Source of the DNA: Chryseobacterium mulctrae | GTDB taxonomy: Bacteria > Bacteroidota > Bacteroidia > Flavobacteriales > Weeksellaceae | NCBI RefSeq assembly: GCF_006175945.1 | Contig: NZ_VAJL01000001.1 | Coordinates: 4,163,001-4,227,000, forward strand | Length of the DNA: 64,000 nt | Direction: 5' to 3' | In this document: one piece after another, positions 1 to 8,553 of the stretch | Layout: each line of letters starts with the position of its first letter | Position numbering within the stretch: position 1 is the stretch's first letter | Position numbers and translations under genes: made by a program | The notes under the pieces: generated by a model | The model's database searches: none | What the model was told of the DNA's origin: nothing | The model's input: the letters and a program-made list of their open reading frames with translations, nothing else

Positions 1-351
1 GGTGGAATTATCAATCTTTCTTCAGGTTTGGCGAGATTTGCAATGCCTGGTTCGTCGGTTTACGGTTCTATGAAAGCAGCAGTTGACCAATTAAGCAAAT
101 ACATGGCGAAAGAATTAGGCGCAAGAAAAATTAAAGTCAATGCTGTTGCACCGGGAGCGATCGAAACCGATTTTGGTGGCGGAAGAACAAGAGATGATGA
201 ACATGTAAACGCTATGGTTGCTGGTAATACGGCTTTAGGAAGAGCTGGTTTGCCGGATGATATCGGTGGAGTAGTAGCTTTTTTATGCACCGATGATGCA
301 GGTTGGATTACCGCACAAAGAATTGAAGTTTCCGGCGGAATGTTTTTCTAA
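1..351 (+). CDS. SDR family oxidoreductase, C-terminal part (5' end outside window)
   Basis: The reading frame is open from base 1, so the gene starts upstream of the window. The visible 116 residues carry the short-chain dehydrogenase active-site pattern: a Ser in INLSSG, then Tyr and Lys in YGSMKAA (YxxxK), followed by the VNAVAPGAIETD segment that follows the catalytic helix in this family. The C-terminus (GWITAQRIEVSGGMFF) is the usual SDR ending, where the strand before SGG lies near the cofactor. The N-terminal NAD(P)-binding Gly motif is not visible. The family uses NAD(P)(H) to oxidise or reduce alcohols and ketones; the substrate cannot be told from this fragment. Confidence 0.9.
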   Translation, partial: GGIINLSSGLARFAMPGSSVYGSMKAAVDQLSKYMAKELGARKIKVNAVAPGAIETDFGGGRTRDDEHVNAMVAGNTALGRAGLPDDIGGVVAFLCTDDAGWITAQRIEVSGGMFF

Positions 352-365
352 AAATAAATTTTATT

Positions 366-412
366 TCTCTCGCAGTTTTTTTTATCGCGTAATCAGCTCA
401 ATCTGCGAGAGA
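366..412 (+). terminator. Probable terminator after the SDR gene
   Basis: A perfect 10-bp inverted repeat (TCTCTCGCAG at 366-375, CTGCGAGAGA at 403-412) is followed by a T-rich run. The 27-nt loop is longer than usual. It lies 15 nt after the SDR stop codon. Confidence 0.6.
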
Positions 413-658
413 TTTTTATTTAAAGCATTCTCCAATTTTCTGTATTACCAAAAATGACTTAGGAAATGGAGGCGTTAAGAAAATAAAATTTATGAACGTT
501 AAGAAAATTCTTCTGTTCGAAGCGCGACGAAAATTCGAAAGTAAAACAATTGAGAATCGCGCAAGTTTAGAATTTTTAGAGAATAAAATTTATTTTTAGC
601 CGACAGTTCCAGTCTTGAATTTTTGTTTCTTTTGTTTCAAGACAAAAGAAAAATTACT
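413..658. other. Non-coding spacer with short repeats
   Basis: No credible gene is visible. A 12-nt direct repeat (cgttaagaaaat) occurs at 473-484 and 497-508. Near the right end two overlapping inverted repeats compete: 612-619 with 636-643, and 628-635 with 642-649. The second (8-bp stem, 6-nt loop) may help terminate the leftward aminotransferase transcript, but its T-tail is poor. Confidence 0.4.
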
Positions 659-1807
659 TTAAATTTTCGCTAAATTTTCAATCGCCCTTTCTAAGGTTTC
701 ATTCTTCTTTGCAAAACATAATCTAATCACATTTTCATTCAGTTTATCTTTATAAAAAGCCGAAAACGGAATACTTGCCACTTTATGGTTGATCGTTAAT
801 TCTGTAGCGAAATCAAAATCATTTTTATCTGAAATTTTGTCGTATTTCAAAGCCTGAAAATAAGTTCCTTCACAATCGAGAAGTTCAAATGAAGTTTGTA
901 CTAAACCCTGTCTCAGAAAATCTCTTTTTTCCTGAAAAAACTGATTAAGTTGATTATAATGTTCGTCATTTTTCATGTATTCCGCCAACGCCATTTGAAG
1001 TGGAGTATTCACACAAAAAACATTGAACTGATGTACCTTTCTGAATTCATCCGTCAAAGCTTTCGGAGCAGCACAATATCCAATTTTCCAGCCTGTGATA
1101 TGGAATAATTTTCCGAAAGAGGCAACTAAAATACTTCTTTCTTTTAGTTCAGGATATTTGCAAATGCTTAAGTGTTTGTTTCCATCAAACACGATGTTTT
1201 CATACACTTCATCACTCAAAATTAAAATATTAGTGTCTTGTACAATTTTGATTAATTCCTGAATGTCATTTTCTTTTAAAATCTTTCCTGAAGGATTATT
1301 CGGATTATTCAGAATAATCATTTTTGTTTTTTCTGAAACTAAATTTTTCACAACCTTCCAATCGATTTCATAATCCGGAGCTTTCATTTGAAAACGTTTT
1401 ACAATTCCTCCGAAAAGCTCTATGGTCGGTTCGTAACAGTCATAAGCGGGTTCAAAAATAATCACTTCATCATTTTTCTGAATGAAAGTGGCAATCGCAG
1501 TGAAAATTGCCTGAGTTCCGCCTGCTGTAATCGTAATTTCAGTTTCGGGATGGTAAATCGCTTGATGACTGTTCTCAATTTTTCTTGCAATTTCCTCTTT
1601 TAAACCCATAATTCCCCCTAAAGGAGCGTATTGATTAAACCCTTTTTTAATGAAATCATTTGCTAAATTCAGTAATTCTGAATCTGTTTCAAAATCGGGA
1701 AAACCTTGTGAAAGGTTAATTGCCTGATGTTGATTGGCGAGTTGAGACATTTGGGTAAATATGGTGGTTCCTACGTTAGGAAGTTTCGAAGAAGGAAGTT
1801 GTATCAT
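659..1807 (-). CDS. PLP-dependent aminotransferase, methionine/kynurenine type
   Basis: The 382-residue length is normal for a fold-type I (class I/II) aminotransferase. Visible motifs are the cofactor-contacting ILNNPNNPSGK, the Asp of LSDEVYENIVFD that contacts the pyridine nitrogen, and SFGKLFHITGWKIGY, whose first Lys is the expected Schiff-base lysine. The SFGK..H.TGWKIGY pattern is typical of the methionine aminotransferase (YbdL) and kynurenine aminotransferase group. It probably transfers an amino group from methionine or an aromatic amino acid to a 2-oxo acid in the cytoplasm. The exact substrate is inferred only. It is monocistronic, with the IS5 element just upstream of its start. 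Confidence 0.88.
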   Translation of the reverse strand: MIQLPSSKLPNVGTTIFTQMSQLANQHQAINLSQGFPDFETDSELLNLANDFIKKGFNQYAPLGGIMGLKEEIARKIENSHQAIYHPETEITITAGGTQAIFTAIATFIQKNDEVIIFEPAYDCYEPTIELFGGIVKRFQMKAPDYEIDWKVVKNLVSEKTKMIILNNPNNPSGKILKENDIQELIKIVQDTNILILSDEVYENIVFDGNKHLSICKYPELKERSILVASFGKLFHITGWKIGYCAAPKALTDEFRKVHQFNVFCVNTPLQMALAEYMKNDEHYNQLNQFFQEKRDFLRQGLVQTSFELLDCEGTYFQALKYDKISDKNDFDFATELTINHKVASIPFSAFYKDKLNENVIRLCFAKKNETLERAIENLAKI

Positions 1808-1891
1808 TTAAAAATTCTTTATGAATCTAAATTAGGGGAAATTTTCAAATATTCTAAAGTAAATTTCAAGAAATATGTTGTTGTAATATTA

Positions 1892-2801
1892 GAGCCTGTT
1901 TAAATTTTATTCAATAAATTTTTTATAGTGGATAATTTTACCATATTTTCAGAATTTTCCATTAGTAATTCGTAATTCCTGCATAATCTCCTGTCGTTAT
2001 CAAACCAGGAAAATGTCCGTTCAATAATCCATCTTTTAGAAAAGGGCTTAAAATCTGTTTTCTTTTCATCATTTCTCATCACCACATTGATTAGATAAGC
2101 AAACTTATTTTTCACCTGTTCTATGATTTCTCCTCTGTAACCTCCATCAGCAAGAATAATCTTCACAGGACTTAAGAAATATGCCAAAGTTCTCATGAGA
2201 AAATCAACAGCTTTACTGTCATGAACATTGGCTACAGTAACCATTATTGCTAATAAAAATCCGTTTTTATCAACCACCACATGTCTTTTAATTCCTTTTA
2301 CTTTTTTATTCCCGTCAAAACCATTTAATGAGCGGTTGTTTCCCCATCTTACACTCTGACTGTCCATTATGCCTAAACTCGGTTCTCTTTTTTGATTTCT
2401 TTTCAACCTGACTTTTTCCCGTAATTTCGAAAGAAGCAGATCAAAATCCTCTGCATTTGCCCATTTGCTGTAATAGTAATAGACCAATTCCCATTTCGGA
2501 AAATCATTGGGTAACATCCTCCATTGGCAACCGGTTTTCACCAAATACATTATGGCGTTCCAAATGGTTCTTAAACCATATTTTCGCTTTCTGTCATTGA
2601 GGTTCAAAGTCTTTTTTATAAATTGCCACTGATTGTCAGAAATGTTTGTTGAGTAATTTTTCACTGTAATTTAATTGATTAGTAACCAACAAGTTACGGA
2701 AAATAAACAACATAAACAACTGACAATCAGTTTTTTTTATAAGATTATTTTATAAAATAAACGCCATACGAATTTTTCTAATTTAATTTTTAAACAGGCT
2801 C
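1892..2801 (-). mobile_element. IS5-family insertion sequence, complete
   Basis: An element of about 910 bp is bounded by terminal inverted repeats (GAGCCTGTTTAAA at the left end, its complement at the right). It is flanked on both sides by TA (1890-1891 and 2802-2803), which fits a 2-bp target duplication as in the IS427-type members of IS5. It contains one intact transposase gene. It lies between the divergent aminotransferase and parE genes, about 90 bp from the parE start. Confidence 0.9.
1900..2664 (-). CDS. IS5-family transposase (DDE, single frame)
   Basis: The 254-residue protein has the IS5-type N-terminal domain (DNQWQFIKKTL, then GCQWRMLPNDFPKW) and a DDE transposase core: Asp in GIMDSQSVRWGNN, Asp in ILADGGYRG, and Glu in the C-terminal RWIIERTFSWFDNDRRL signature (the W..ER.F.W...R pattern of IS4/IS5 families). 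The frame is uninterrupted and the element has both ends, so it may be active. It starts about 140 bp inside the right inverted repeat and its stop lies at the left repeat, which is normal for a compact IS. Confidence 0.93.
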   Translation of the reverse strand: MKNYSTNISDNQWQFIKKTLNLNDRKRKYGLRTIWNAIMYLVKTGCQWRMLPNDFPKWELVYYYYSKWANAEDFDLLLSKLREKVRLKRNQKREPSLGIMDSQSVRWGNNRSLNGFDGNKKVKGIKRHVVVDKNGFLLAIMVTVANVHDSKAVDFLMRTLAYFLSPVKIILADGGYRGEIIEQVKNKFAYLINVVMRNDEKKTDFKPFSKRWIIERTFSWFDNDRRLCRNYELLMENSENMVKLSTIKNLLNKI

Positions 2802-2866
2802 TAAAATTTAACTAAAAATATTAATAAATAGAAACCGAAAAATTCGGATATTTTTGTCCGTTTTTG

Positions 2867-2874
2867 TACTTTTG
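2867..2874 (+). promoter_or_regulatory. Candidate -7 element of the parE promoter
   Basis: TACTTTTG matches the flavobacterial -7 consensus TAnnTTTG and ends 21 nt before the parE ATG. No convincing -33 TTG at the usual spacing is visible. The IS5 element ends about 65 nt upstream, so the promoter appears spared. Confidence 0.45.
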
Positions 2875-2894
2875 TATGTTTGCTGAAATAATAT

Positions 2895-4778
2895 ATGTCA
2901 CAAGAAATACAACCTATCTATTCCGAAGATAATATCAGAACCCTCGATTGGCAGGAACATATTCGTTTGCGTCCCGGTATGTACATCGGGAAGCTTGGCG
3001 ATGGTTCGTCTGCTGATGACGGTATTTATATTTTACTGAAAGAAATTCTGGATAACTCGATTGATGAATTCAGGATGAAATCTGGTAAAAGAATCGAAAT
3101 AAAAGTAGATGACGGAAAAGTCACGATTCGTGATTTTGGGCGTGGAATTCCTTTGGGAAAAGTCGTCGATGCCGTTTCAAAAATGAATACCGGAGGTAAG
3201 TACGACAGCAAAGCCTTCAAAAAATCTGTAGGTTTGAACGGTGTCGGTACAAAAGCTGTAAACGCTCTTTCAGATTATTTCCGTGTGCGCTCTTTCCGTG
3301 AAGGGAGAATGAAAATTGCAGAATTTTCACGAGGTATAATCACTGAAGAACACGAAGAAAAAGAAACTTCAGACAGAAACGGGACCGAGATTTCGTTCAT
3401 TCCCGATGCAGATATTTTTCTTCATTTTAAATACAGAAAAGAGTATATCGAAAGAATGCTCCGCAATTATGCGTACCTGAATCCTGGATTGAAAATTCTT
3501 TTCAACGGTGAAACATTCTTTTCTGAAAACGGACTGAAAGATTTGCTGGAAGAAGAATTGGAAAGTGATACTTTGTACCCGATTGTACATTTGAAAGATA
3601 ATGATATTGAAGTTGCGATTACCCATACTGATAAATCTCAGACGGAAACGTATTTTTCATTCGTTAACGGACAAAATACAACGCAGGGTGGAACGCATTT
3701 GAATGCTTTCCGTGAAGCATACGTAAAAACCATCAGAGAATTTTTTAATAAAAGCTTTGATGCATCTGATGTGCGAAAATCTATCGTTGCAGCCATTTCA
3801 ATCAACGTTGAAGAGCCTGTTTTTGAATCTCAGACGAAAACAAAATTGGGCTCGAATGATATGGGACCAAACGGCCCAACTGTTCGTACATTTATTATTG
3901 ATTTCTTAAAAAGTAAATTAGATAATTTTTTACATAAAAATCCTGAAATTGCAGAAGCAATTCAAAGAAAAATCTTAATTTCAGAAAGAGAAAGAAAAGA
4001 ACTTTCCGGAATTCAGAAACTGGCAAGAGAAAGAGCAAAAAAAGTATCGCTTCACAATAAAAAGCTTCGTGACTGCAGACAACATTATAACGATCAAAAA
4101 GCCGAAAGAAAAGCGGAGACACAGATTTTTATCACCGAGGGAGATTCTGCATCAGGATCTATCACAAAATCTAGAGATGTTGAGACTCAGGCTGTGTTTT
4201 CATTAAAAGGTAAACCTTTGAACTGTTATGGTTTAACAAAAAAAGTGGTTTACGAAAATGAAGAATTCAACTTGCTACAGGCTGCTTTAAATATTGAAGA
4301 AAGTCTTGAGGATCTAAGATATAATCAGGTGATTATTGCAACCGATGCCGATGTCGACGGAATGCACATCAGACTTCTTATGATTACGTTTTTCCTTCAG
4401 TTTTTCCCGGATGTGATTAAAAACGGACATTTATTTATTCTTCAGACTCCGTTATTCAGAGTTAGAAATAAAAAAGAGACAAGATATTGTTATTCTGAGC
4501 AGGAAAGAGTAAAAGCTTTGAATGAATTGGGTAAAAACCCTGAAATTACCCGATTTAAAGGTTTGGGAGAGATTTCACCAGACGAATTCAAGCATTTTAT
4601 TGGAAAAGATATTCGTTTAGAACCCGTAGTGATAGGAAAAGATCAGACAATCGATCAGCTTCTGGAATTCTATATGGGAAAAAATACGCCGGATAGACAG
4701 GTTTTCATTCTTGAAAATTTAGTCGTAGAAGATCAAGATATTAACAAAAAAGAGATTTTAAATGAAGTTGAGCTTTAA
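2895..4778 (+). CDS. parE: DNA topoisomerase IV subunit B
   Basis: This type IIA topoisomerase ATPase subunit works with ParC to decatenate daughter chromosomes. The 627-residue protein has the GHKL ATPase N-box ([10 protein letters not shown]), the GRGIP and [16 protein letters not shown]-lid motifs, a transducer domain, and the TOPRIM metal-binding residues in EGDSASGS (about residue 414) and DADVDG (about residue 482). Its length and the partner parC downstream support topoisomerase IV rather than gyrase B. A small membrane-protein gene separates it from parC, and all three genes are closely spaced on one strand, so co-transcription is likely. Confidence 0.95.
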   Translation: MSQEIQPIYSEDNIRTLDWQEHIRLRPGMYIGKLGDGSSADDGIYILLKEILDNSIDEFRMKSGKRIEIKVDDGKVTIRDFGRGIPLGKVVDAVSKMNTGGKYDSKAFKKSVGLNGVGTKAVNALSDYFRVRSFREGRMKIAEFSRGIITEEHEEKETSDRNGTEISFIPDADIFLHFKYRKEYIERMLRNYAYLNPGLKILFNGETFFSENGLKDLLEEELESDTLYPIVHLKDNDIEVAITHTDKSQTETYFSFVNGQNTTQGGTHLNAFREAYVKTIREFFNKSFDASDVRKSIVAAISINVEEPVFESQTKTKLGSNDMGPNGPTVRTFIIDFLKSKLDNFLHKNPEIAEAIQRKILISERERKELSGIQKLARERAKKVSLHNKKLRDCRQHYNDQKAERKAETQIFITEGDSASGSITKSRDVETQAVFSLKGKPLNCYGLTKKVVYENEEFNLLQAALNIEESLEDLRYNQVIIATDADVDGMHIRLLMITFFLQFFPDVIKNGHLFILQTPLFRVRNKKETRYCYSEQERVKALNELGKNPEITRFKGLGEISPDEFKHFIGKDIRLEPVVIGKDQTIDQLLEFYMGKNTPDRQVFILENLVVEDQDINKKEILNEVEL

Positions 4779-4807
4779 AAAATAATACCCACCAAACACC
4801 ATATCAC

Positions 4808-5290
4808 ATGAGACTAAGTAACAGGAAAAAAACACCTGTGTATAATTTTTTCAATATACTATTATTGATAATATTATCAGGCGGGTGTGTAGGTTTTATT
4901 TTAGATAAAATGAGGTTCGATATTTTAGATGAAAAAAGCTGTCTTTTAATTGTTGTTCCTGTTATGTTATTGATTGTCATTTATTTGCACGGAAGGCAAA
5001 TCTTTGAATATGATAGTGACGGAGAAGCTCTTCATTTTAGAAATAGAAATATTATTTCTTTTTTAAATAAACCGTTGAGTGATGAATTTCCAAAATATAA
5101 ACTAATTAAATTTGAGATGGTTTCCTTACTGTTTTTTAGTAGACTTTATGTAACTATTTCGAGCAAAAACAATGGTTCAACAACCTTAAAATATGAAACT
5201 TCTTATTTGACGAGGAAAGAAGTGAATGATTTAAAATTATCCCTCAATAAAGTAGTAAATGCCAATAAAGATAAAAGACATCAAGAATAA
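4808..5290 (+). CDS. Small membrane protein between parE and parC
   Basis: I do not recognise this 160-residue family. It has two likely transmembrane segments (about residues 14-31 and 44-62), then a roughly 95-residue Lys- and Ser-rich cytoplasmic or periplasmic domain. It begins 29 nt after parE and ends 3 nt before the parC ATG, so it should be translated from the topoisomerase IV mRNA. Nothing in the sequence suggests a link to topoisomerase function. Its short spacing and intact frame make it a real gene. Confidence 0.75.
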   Translation: MRLSNRKKTPVYNFFNILLLIILSGGCVGFILDKMRFDILDEKSCLLIVVPVMLLIVIYLHGRQIFEYDSDGEALHFRNRNIISFLNKPLSDEFPKYKLIKFEMVSLLFFSRLYVTISSKNNGSTTLKYETSYLTRKEVNDLKLSLNKVVNANKDKRHQE

Positions 5291-5293
5291 GTA

Positions 5294-7879
5294 ATGATAG
5301 AAGACAACTCGCACGAAGGCGAAAGCTTAAAAAAAGTTTCAGGACTGTACAAAGACTGGTTTCTGGATTATGCATCTTATGTAATTTTAGACAGAGCGAT
5401 TCCGTCTGTTTATGATGGTTTCAAACCCGTACAGCGTAGAATTATGCATTCTATGCGTGAATTAGAAGACGGACGTTATAATAAAGTGGCCAATATTGTT
5501 GGTAACACAATGAAATATCACCCTCACGGTGATGCCTCTATTACCGATGCAATGGTAGGAATCGGGCAAAGAGAATTGTTGATCGACACTCAGGGAAACT
5601 GGGGAAATATTTATACCGGAGATTCTGCGGCGGCTGCAAGATATATCGAAGCAAGGTTAACTCCTTTTGCTTTGGAAGTAGTTTTTAATCCCAAAACGAC
5701 AGAATGGTCTAAATCTTATGACGGTAGAAATAACGAGCCGGTAGATTTACCGGTAAAATTTCCTTTGCTTCTTGCACAGGGAGTTGAAGGAATCGGGGTT
5801 GGGCTTTCTACAAAAATTCTTCCGCACAATTTTAATGAACTGATTAATGCTTCTATTGCTCACTTGAAAGGTAAGAAATTTGAAGTTTTCCCGGATTTTC
5901 TGACGGCAGGTTTTCTTGATGTTTCAGAATATAATGACGGTCACAGAGGTGGAAAAGTAAGAGCCAGAGCAAAGATTTCTCAGGTCGATAAGCATACTTT
6001 GATGATTTCTGAGCTTCCTTTTTCTAAAACTACAACAGACTTAATTGATTCTGTTTTAAAAGCCAACGAAAAAGGTAAAATTAAAATCAAAAAAATTGAA
6101 GATAATACTTCAGACAAAGTTGAGATTCTAGTTTACCTTCACAACGAAGTTTCGCCAGATAAAACGATTGATGCTTTGTATGCATTTACCGATTGTCAGG
6201 TTACGATCTCGCCGAATGCGTGTGTAATTGTAGGTGATAAGCCGATGTTCCTGAATGTTTCGGAAATTTTAAGAATGAATACCGATCATACGGTTTCTTT
6301 ATTGAAAAAAGAACTGGAAATCGAGCTTCATGAATTGCAGGAAAACTGGCATTTTTCATCATTAGAAAGAATTTTTATCGAAAACAGAATTTACCACGAT
6401 ATTGAAGAGGTAAAAAGCTGGGAAGAGGTTCTGAAAACAATTGATGCTGGTTTAAAACCTCACACTACACATCTTTTAAGAGAAGTTACCGAGGAAGATA
6501 TTTTAAGATTAACTGAAATCAGAATTAAAAGAATTTCAAGATTCGATTTAGATAAGTTTAAAGAAAATATTGCAGCATTAGAAGGTAAAATAGAGCAGGT
6601 AAGATTCCATTTGGCGAATCTTATTGCGTATGCAATTGAGTATTACCAAAATATTCAGAAAAAATACGGAAAAGACAGAGAAAGAAAAACAGAATTAAGA
6701 ATTTTCGATACCATTGACGCGACAAAAGTTGCCGTTGCCAACGAAAAATTCTATGCTAATTTTGAAGAAGGTTTCATTGGAACTTCTTTGAAAAAAGACC
6801 AATATCTGTTTGACTGTTCCGACATTGATGATATCATCACATTCAGAAAAGACGGAAGCATGAAAGTTGTAAAAGTGGAAGCCAAAACTTTCATCGGAAA
6901 AGATATTCAGCACGTTGCCATTTGGAAAAAAAACGATAAACGCACGGTTTACAACATGATCTACCGTGAAGGCAGAGACGGACCTTATTATATGAAACGT
7001 TTTTCGGTAACTGCGGTTACAAGAAATACAGATTATGCTTTAGGTTCAGATAAAAGAGGCTCAGAAATGCTTTATTTTTCGGCAAATCCGAATGGTGAAG
7101 CAGAAGTTGTAACAGTTTTATTAAAACCAAATCCGAGAATCAGAAAAAATAAAATGGAAATCGATTTTTCTGAATTGGCAATTAAAGGAAGAGATTCTAA
7201 AGGAAATTTGGTGACCAAATATTCTGTAAAGAAAGTTGACCTGAAAGAAGAAGGTGTTTCTACTTTGGCGCCAAGAAAAATATGGTTTGATGAAACAGTA
7301 AGAAGACTGAATGCAGATGTAAGAGGAACTCTACTCGGGAACTTTAAAGGTGATGATAAAATTTTAATCATTAATGCTCAGGGAGAAGCTAAACTGGTGA
7401 GTTTTGATCTTGGAAACCGTTTTGACGACGAATACATTATTCTAGAAAAATGGAGACCCAATCAGCCTATCACCTGTATTTATTACGACGGAGAAAAGGA
7501 TATGTATTTCATCAAAAGATTCTTGTTGGAAAACAATACCAATCTGCAAACCTTTATGCCATCGGAACATCCAAAATCATTTATTGAAAGAATTATAGTT
7601 TCTAACAATTCTACAGCCGAAATTATTTTCGCAAAAGATAAAGGGAAAGAACGCGAACCTGAAACCGTAAATATCGACGAATTTATAGCTGTAAAAGGAA
7701 TTAAGGCAATCGGAAATCAGTTTACGAAATTTAAGGTTAAAAATATCAACATCACAATTCCTGAGCCTGAAGAAGAAGAACCGGAAGTATACGAAGAACC
7801 AGATTTTACTTCATCAAACGATGATGGGGCAATAGGAAATTTGTTCGGAAGTGATGATAACGAAAATACTGCAGAATGA
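5294..7879 (+). CDS. parC: DNA topoisomerase IV subunit A
   Basis: This is the DNA cleavage and rejoining subunit of topoisomerase IV. The 861-residue protein contains the catalytic Tyr117 in AAARYIEARL, the GFKPVQRRI winged-helix region and the quinolone-determining segment YHPHGDASITDAM. The residue equivalent to E. coli GyrA Ser83 is Ala81. A coiled-coil tower follows, then a beta-propeller-like C-terminal domain with an acidic tail (EPEEEEPEVYEEPD). The start is 3 nt after the preceding gene. The stop overlaps the rhomboid gene start by 4 nt (ATGA), which indicates translational coupling. Confidence 0.95.
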   Translation: MIEDNSHEGESLKKVSGLYKDWFLDYASYVILDRAIPSVYDGFKPVQRRIMHSMRELEDGRYNKVANIVGNTMKYHPHGDASITDAMVGIGQRELLIDTQGNWGNIYTGDSAAAARYIEARLTPFALEVVFNPKTTEWSKSYDGRNNEPVDLPVKFPLLLAQGVEGIGVGLSTKILPHNFNELINASIAHLKGKKFEVFPDFLTAGFLDVSEYNDGHRGGKVRARAKISQVDKHTLMISELPFSKTTTDLIDSVLKANEKGKIKIKKIEDNTSDKVEILVYLHNEVSPDKTIDALYAFTDCQVTISPNACVIVGDKPMFLNVSEILRMNTDHTVSLLKKELEIELHELQENWHFSSLERIFIENRIYHDIEEVKSWEEVLKTIDAGLKPHTTHLLREVTEEDILRLTEIRIKRISRFDLDKFKENIAALEGKIEQVRFHLANLIAYAIEYYQNIQKKYGKDRERKTELRIFDTIDATKVAVANEKFYANFEEGFIGTSLKKDQYLFDCSDIDDIITFRKDGSMKVVKVEAKTFIGKDIQHVAIWKKNDKRTVYNMIYREGRDGPYYMKRFSVTAVTRNTDYALGSDKRGSEMLYFSANPNGEAEVVTVLLKPNPRIRKNKMEIDFSELAIKGRDSKGNLVTKYSVKKVDLKEEGVSTLAPRKIWFDETVRRLNADVRGTLLGNFKGDDKILIINAQGEAKLVSFDLGNRFDDEYIILEKWRPNQPITCIYYDGEKDMYFIKRFLLENNTNLQTFMPSEHPKSFIERIIVSNNSTAEIIFAKDKGKEREPETVNIDEFIAVKGIKAIGNQFTKFKVKNINITIPEPEEEEPEVYEEPDFTSSNDDGAIGNLFGSDDNENTAE

Positions 7880-8529
7880 ATATCATAATATTAGTTATTG
7901 CTATTACTGCAATTATCAGTTTTATCGCATTTAATAATAAAGAGATATTTGAAAAATATAAATTCAATGTTGGAGCAATTCGGCATAGAAAAGAATATGT
8001 CAGAATACTTTCTGCCGGATTTCTGCATGCAGATATAATGCATTTATTGTTTAATATGATGACTTTATATTTCTTCGGTCCTGTAATTTTAGAAGGATTT
8101 GGAAATATAGGATTTCTTATTATTTATATTGGATCTATTCTTTTAGGAAATATTTTTTCATTATTTATTTACCAAAAACAGCCGTGGTATTCTGCAATTG
8201 GAGCGAGTGGCGGAGTTTCAGGGGTTTTGTTTGCAGCGATTGCAATGATGCCCAATATCGGAATCTATTTCTTTTTTATTCCTATTCCGATTCCGGGATT
8301 TATTTTTGGACTTCTATATTTTGGATATTCTGTTTATATGATGCTAAATCCTAAACAGTGGGATAATTTAGGACATGCAGCGCATTTAGGCGGAGCGTTT
8401 TTTGGGTTGGTTTATGCTGTAATTGTTCAACCTCAGAGTGCAATCGAACATTCGATGTTTATCGGGATCATGTCACTTCCGCTCATTTATTTAAGTTATC
8501 AAGTTTTTGTTAAAAAAAATATTAAATAA
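7876..8529 (+). CDS. Rhomboid-family intramembrane serine protease
   Basis: The 217-residue polytopic membrane protein has the rhomboid catalytic motifs: the His/Asn loop FLHADIMHLLFNMM (about residues 49-62), the nucleophile Ser111 in GASGGVSG, and the catalytic His170 in GHAAHLGG. Such proteases cleave transmembrane segments of substrates inside the lipid bilayer; the substrate here is unknown. About six hydrophobic segments are visible, with no extra cytoplasmic domain. The ATG overlaps the parC stop codon, so it is the last gene of the parE-parC transcription unit. Confidence 0.92.
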   Translation: MNIIILVIAITAIISFIAFNNKEIFEKYKFNVGAIRHRKEYVRILSAGFLHADIMHLLFNMMTLYFFGPVILEGFGNIGFLIIYIGSILLGNIFSLFIYQKQPWYSAIGASGGVSGVLFAAIAMMPNIGIYFFFIPIPIPGFIFGLLYFGYSVYMMLNPKQWDNLGHAAHLGGAFFGLVYAVIVQPQSAIEHSMFIGIMSLPLIYLSYQVFVKKNIK

Positions 8530-8553
8530 AAAACACATTAAATAAAAATACAT

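Noticed and set aside
659..2801. IS5 insertion disrupting the aminotransferase or parE
   Set aside because: Both genes have complete frames and normal ends; the element lies entirely in the gap.
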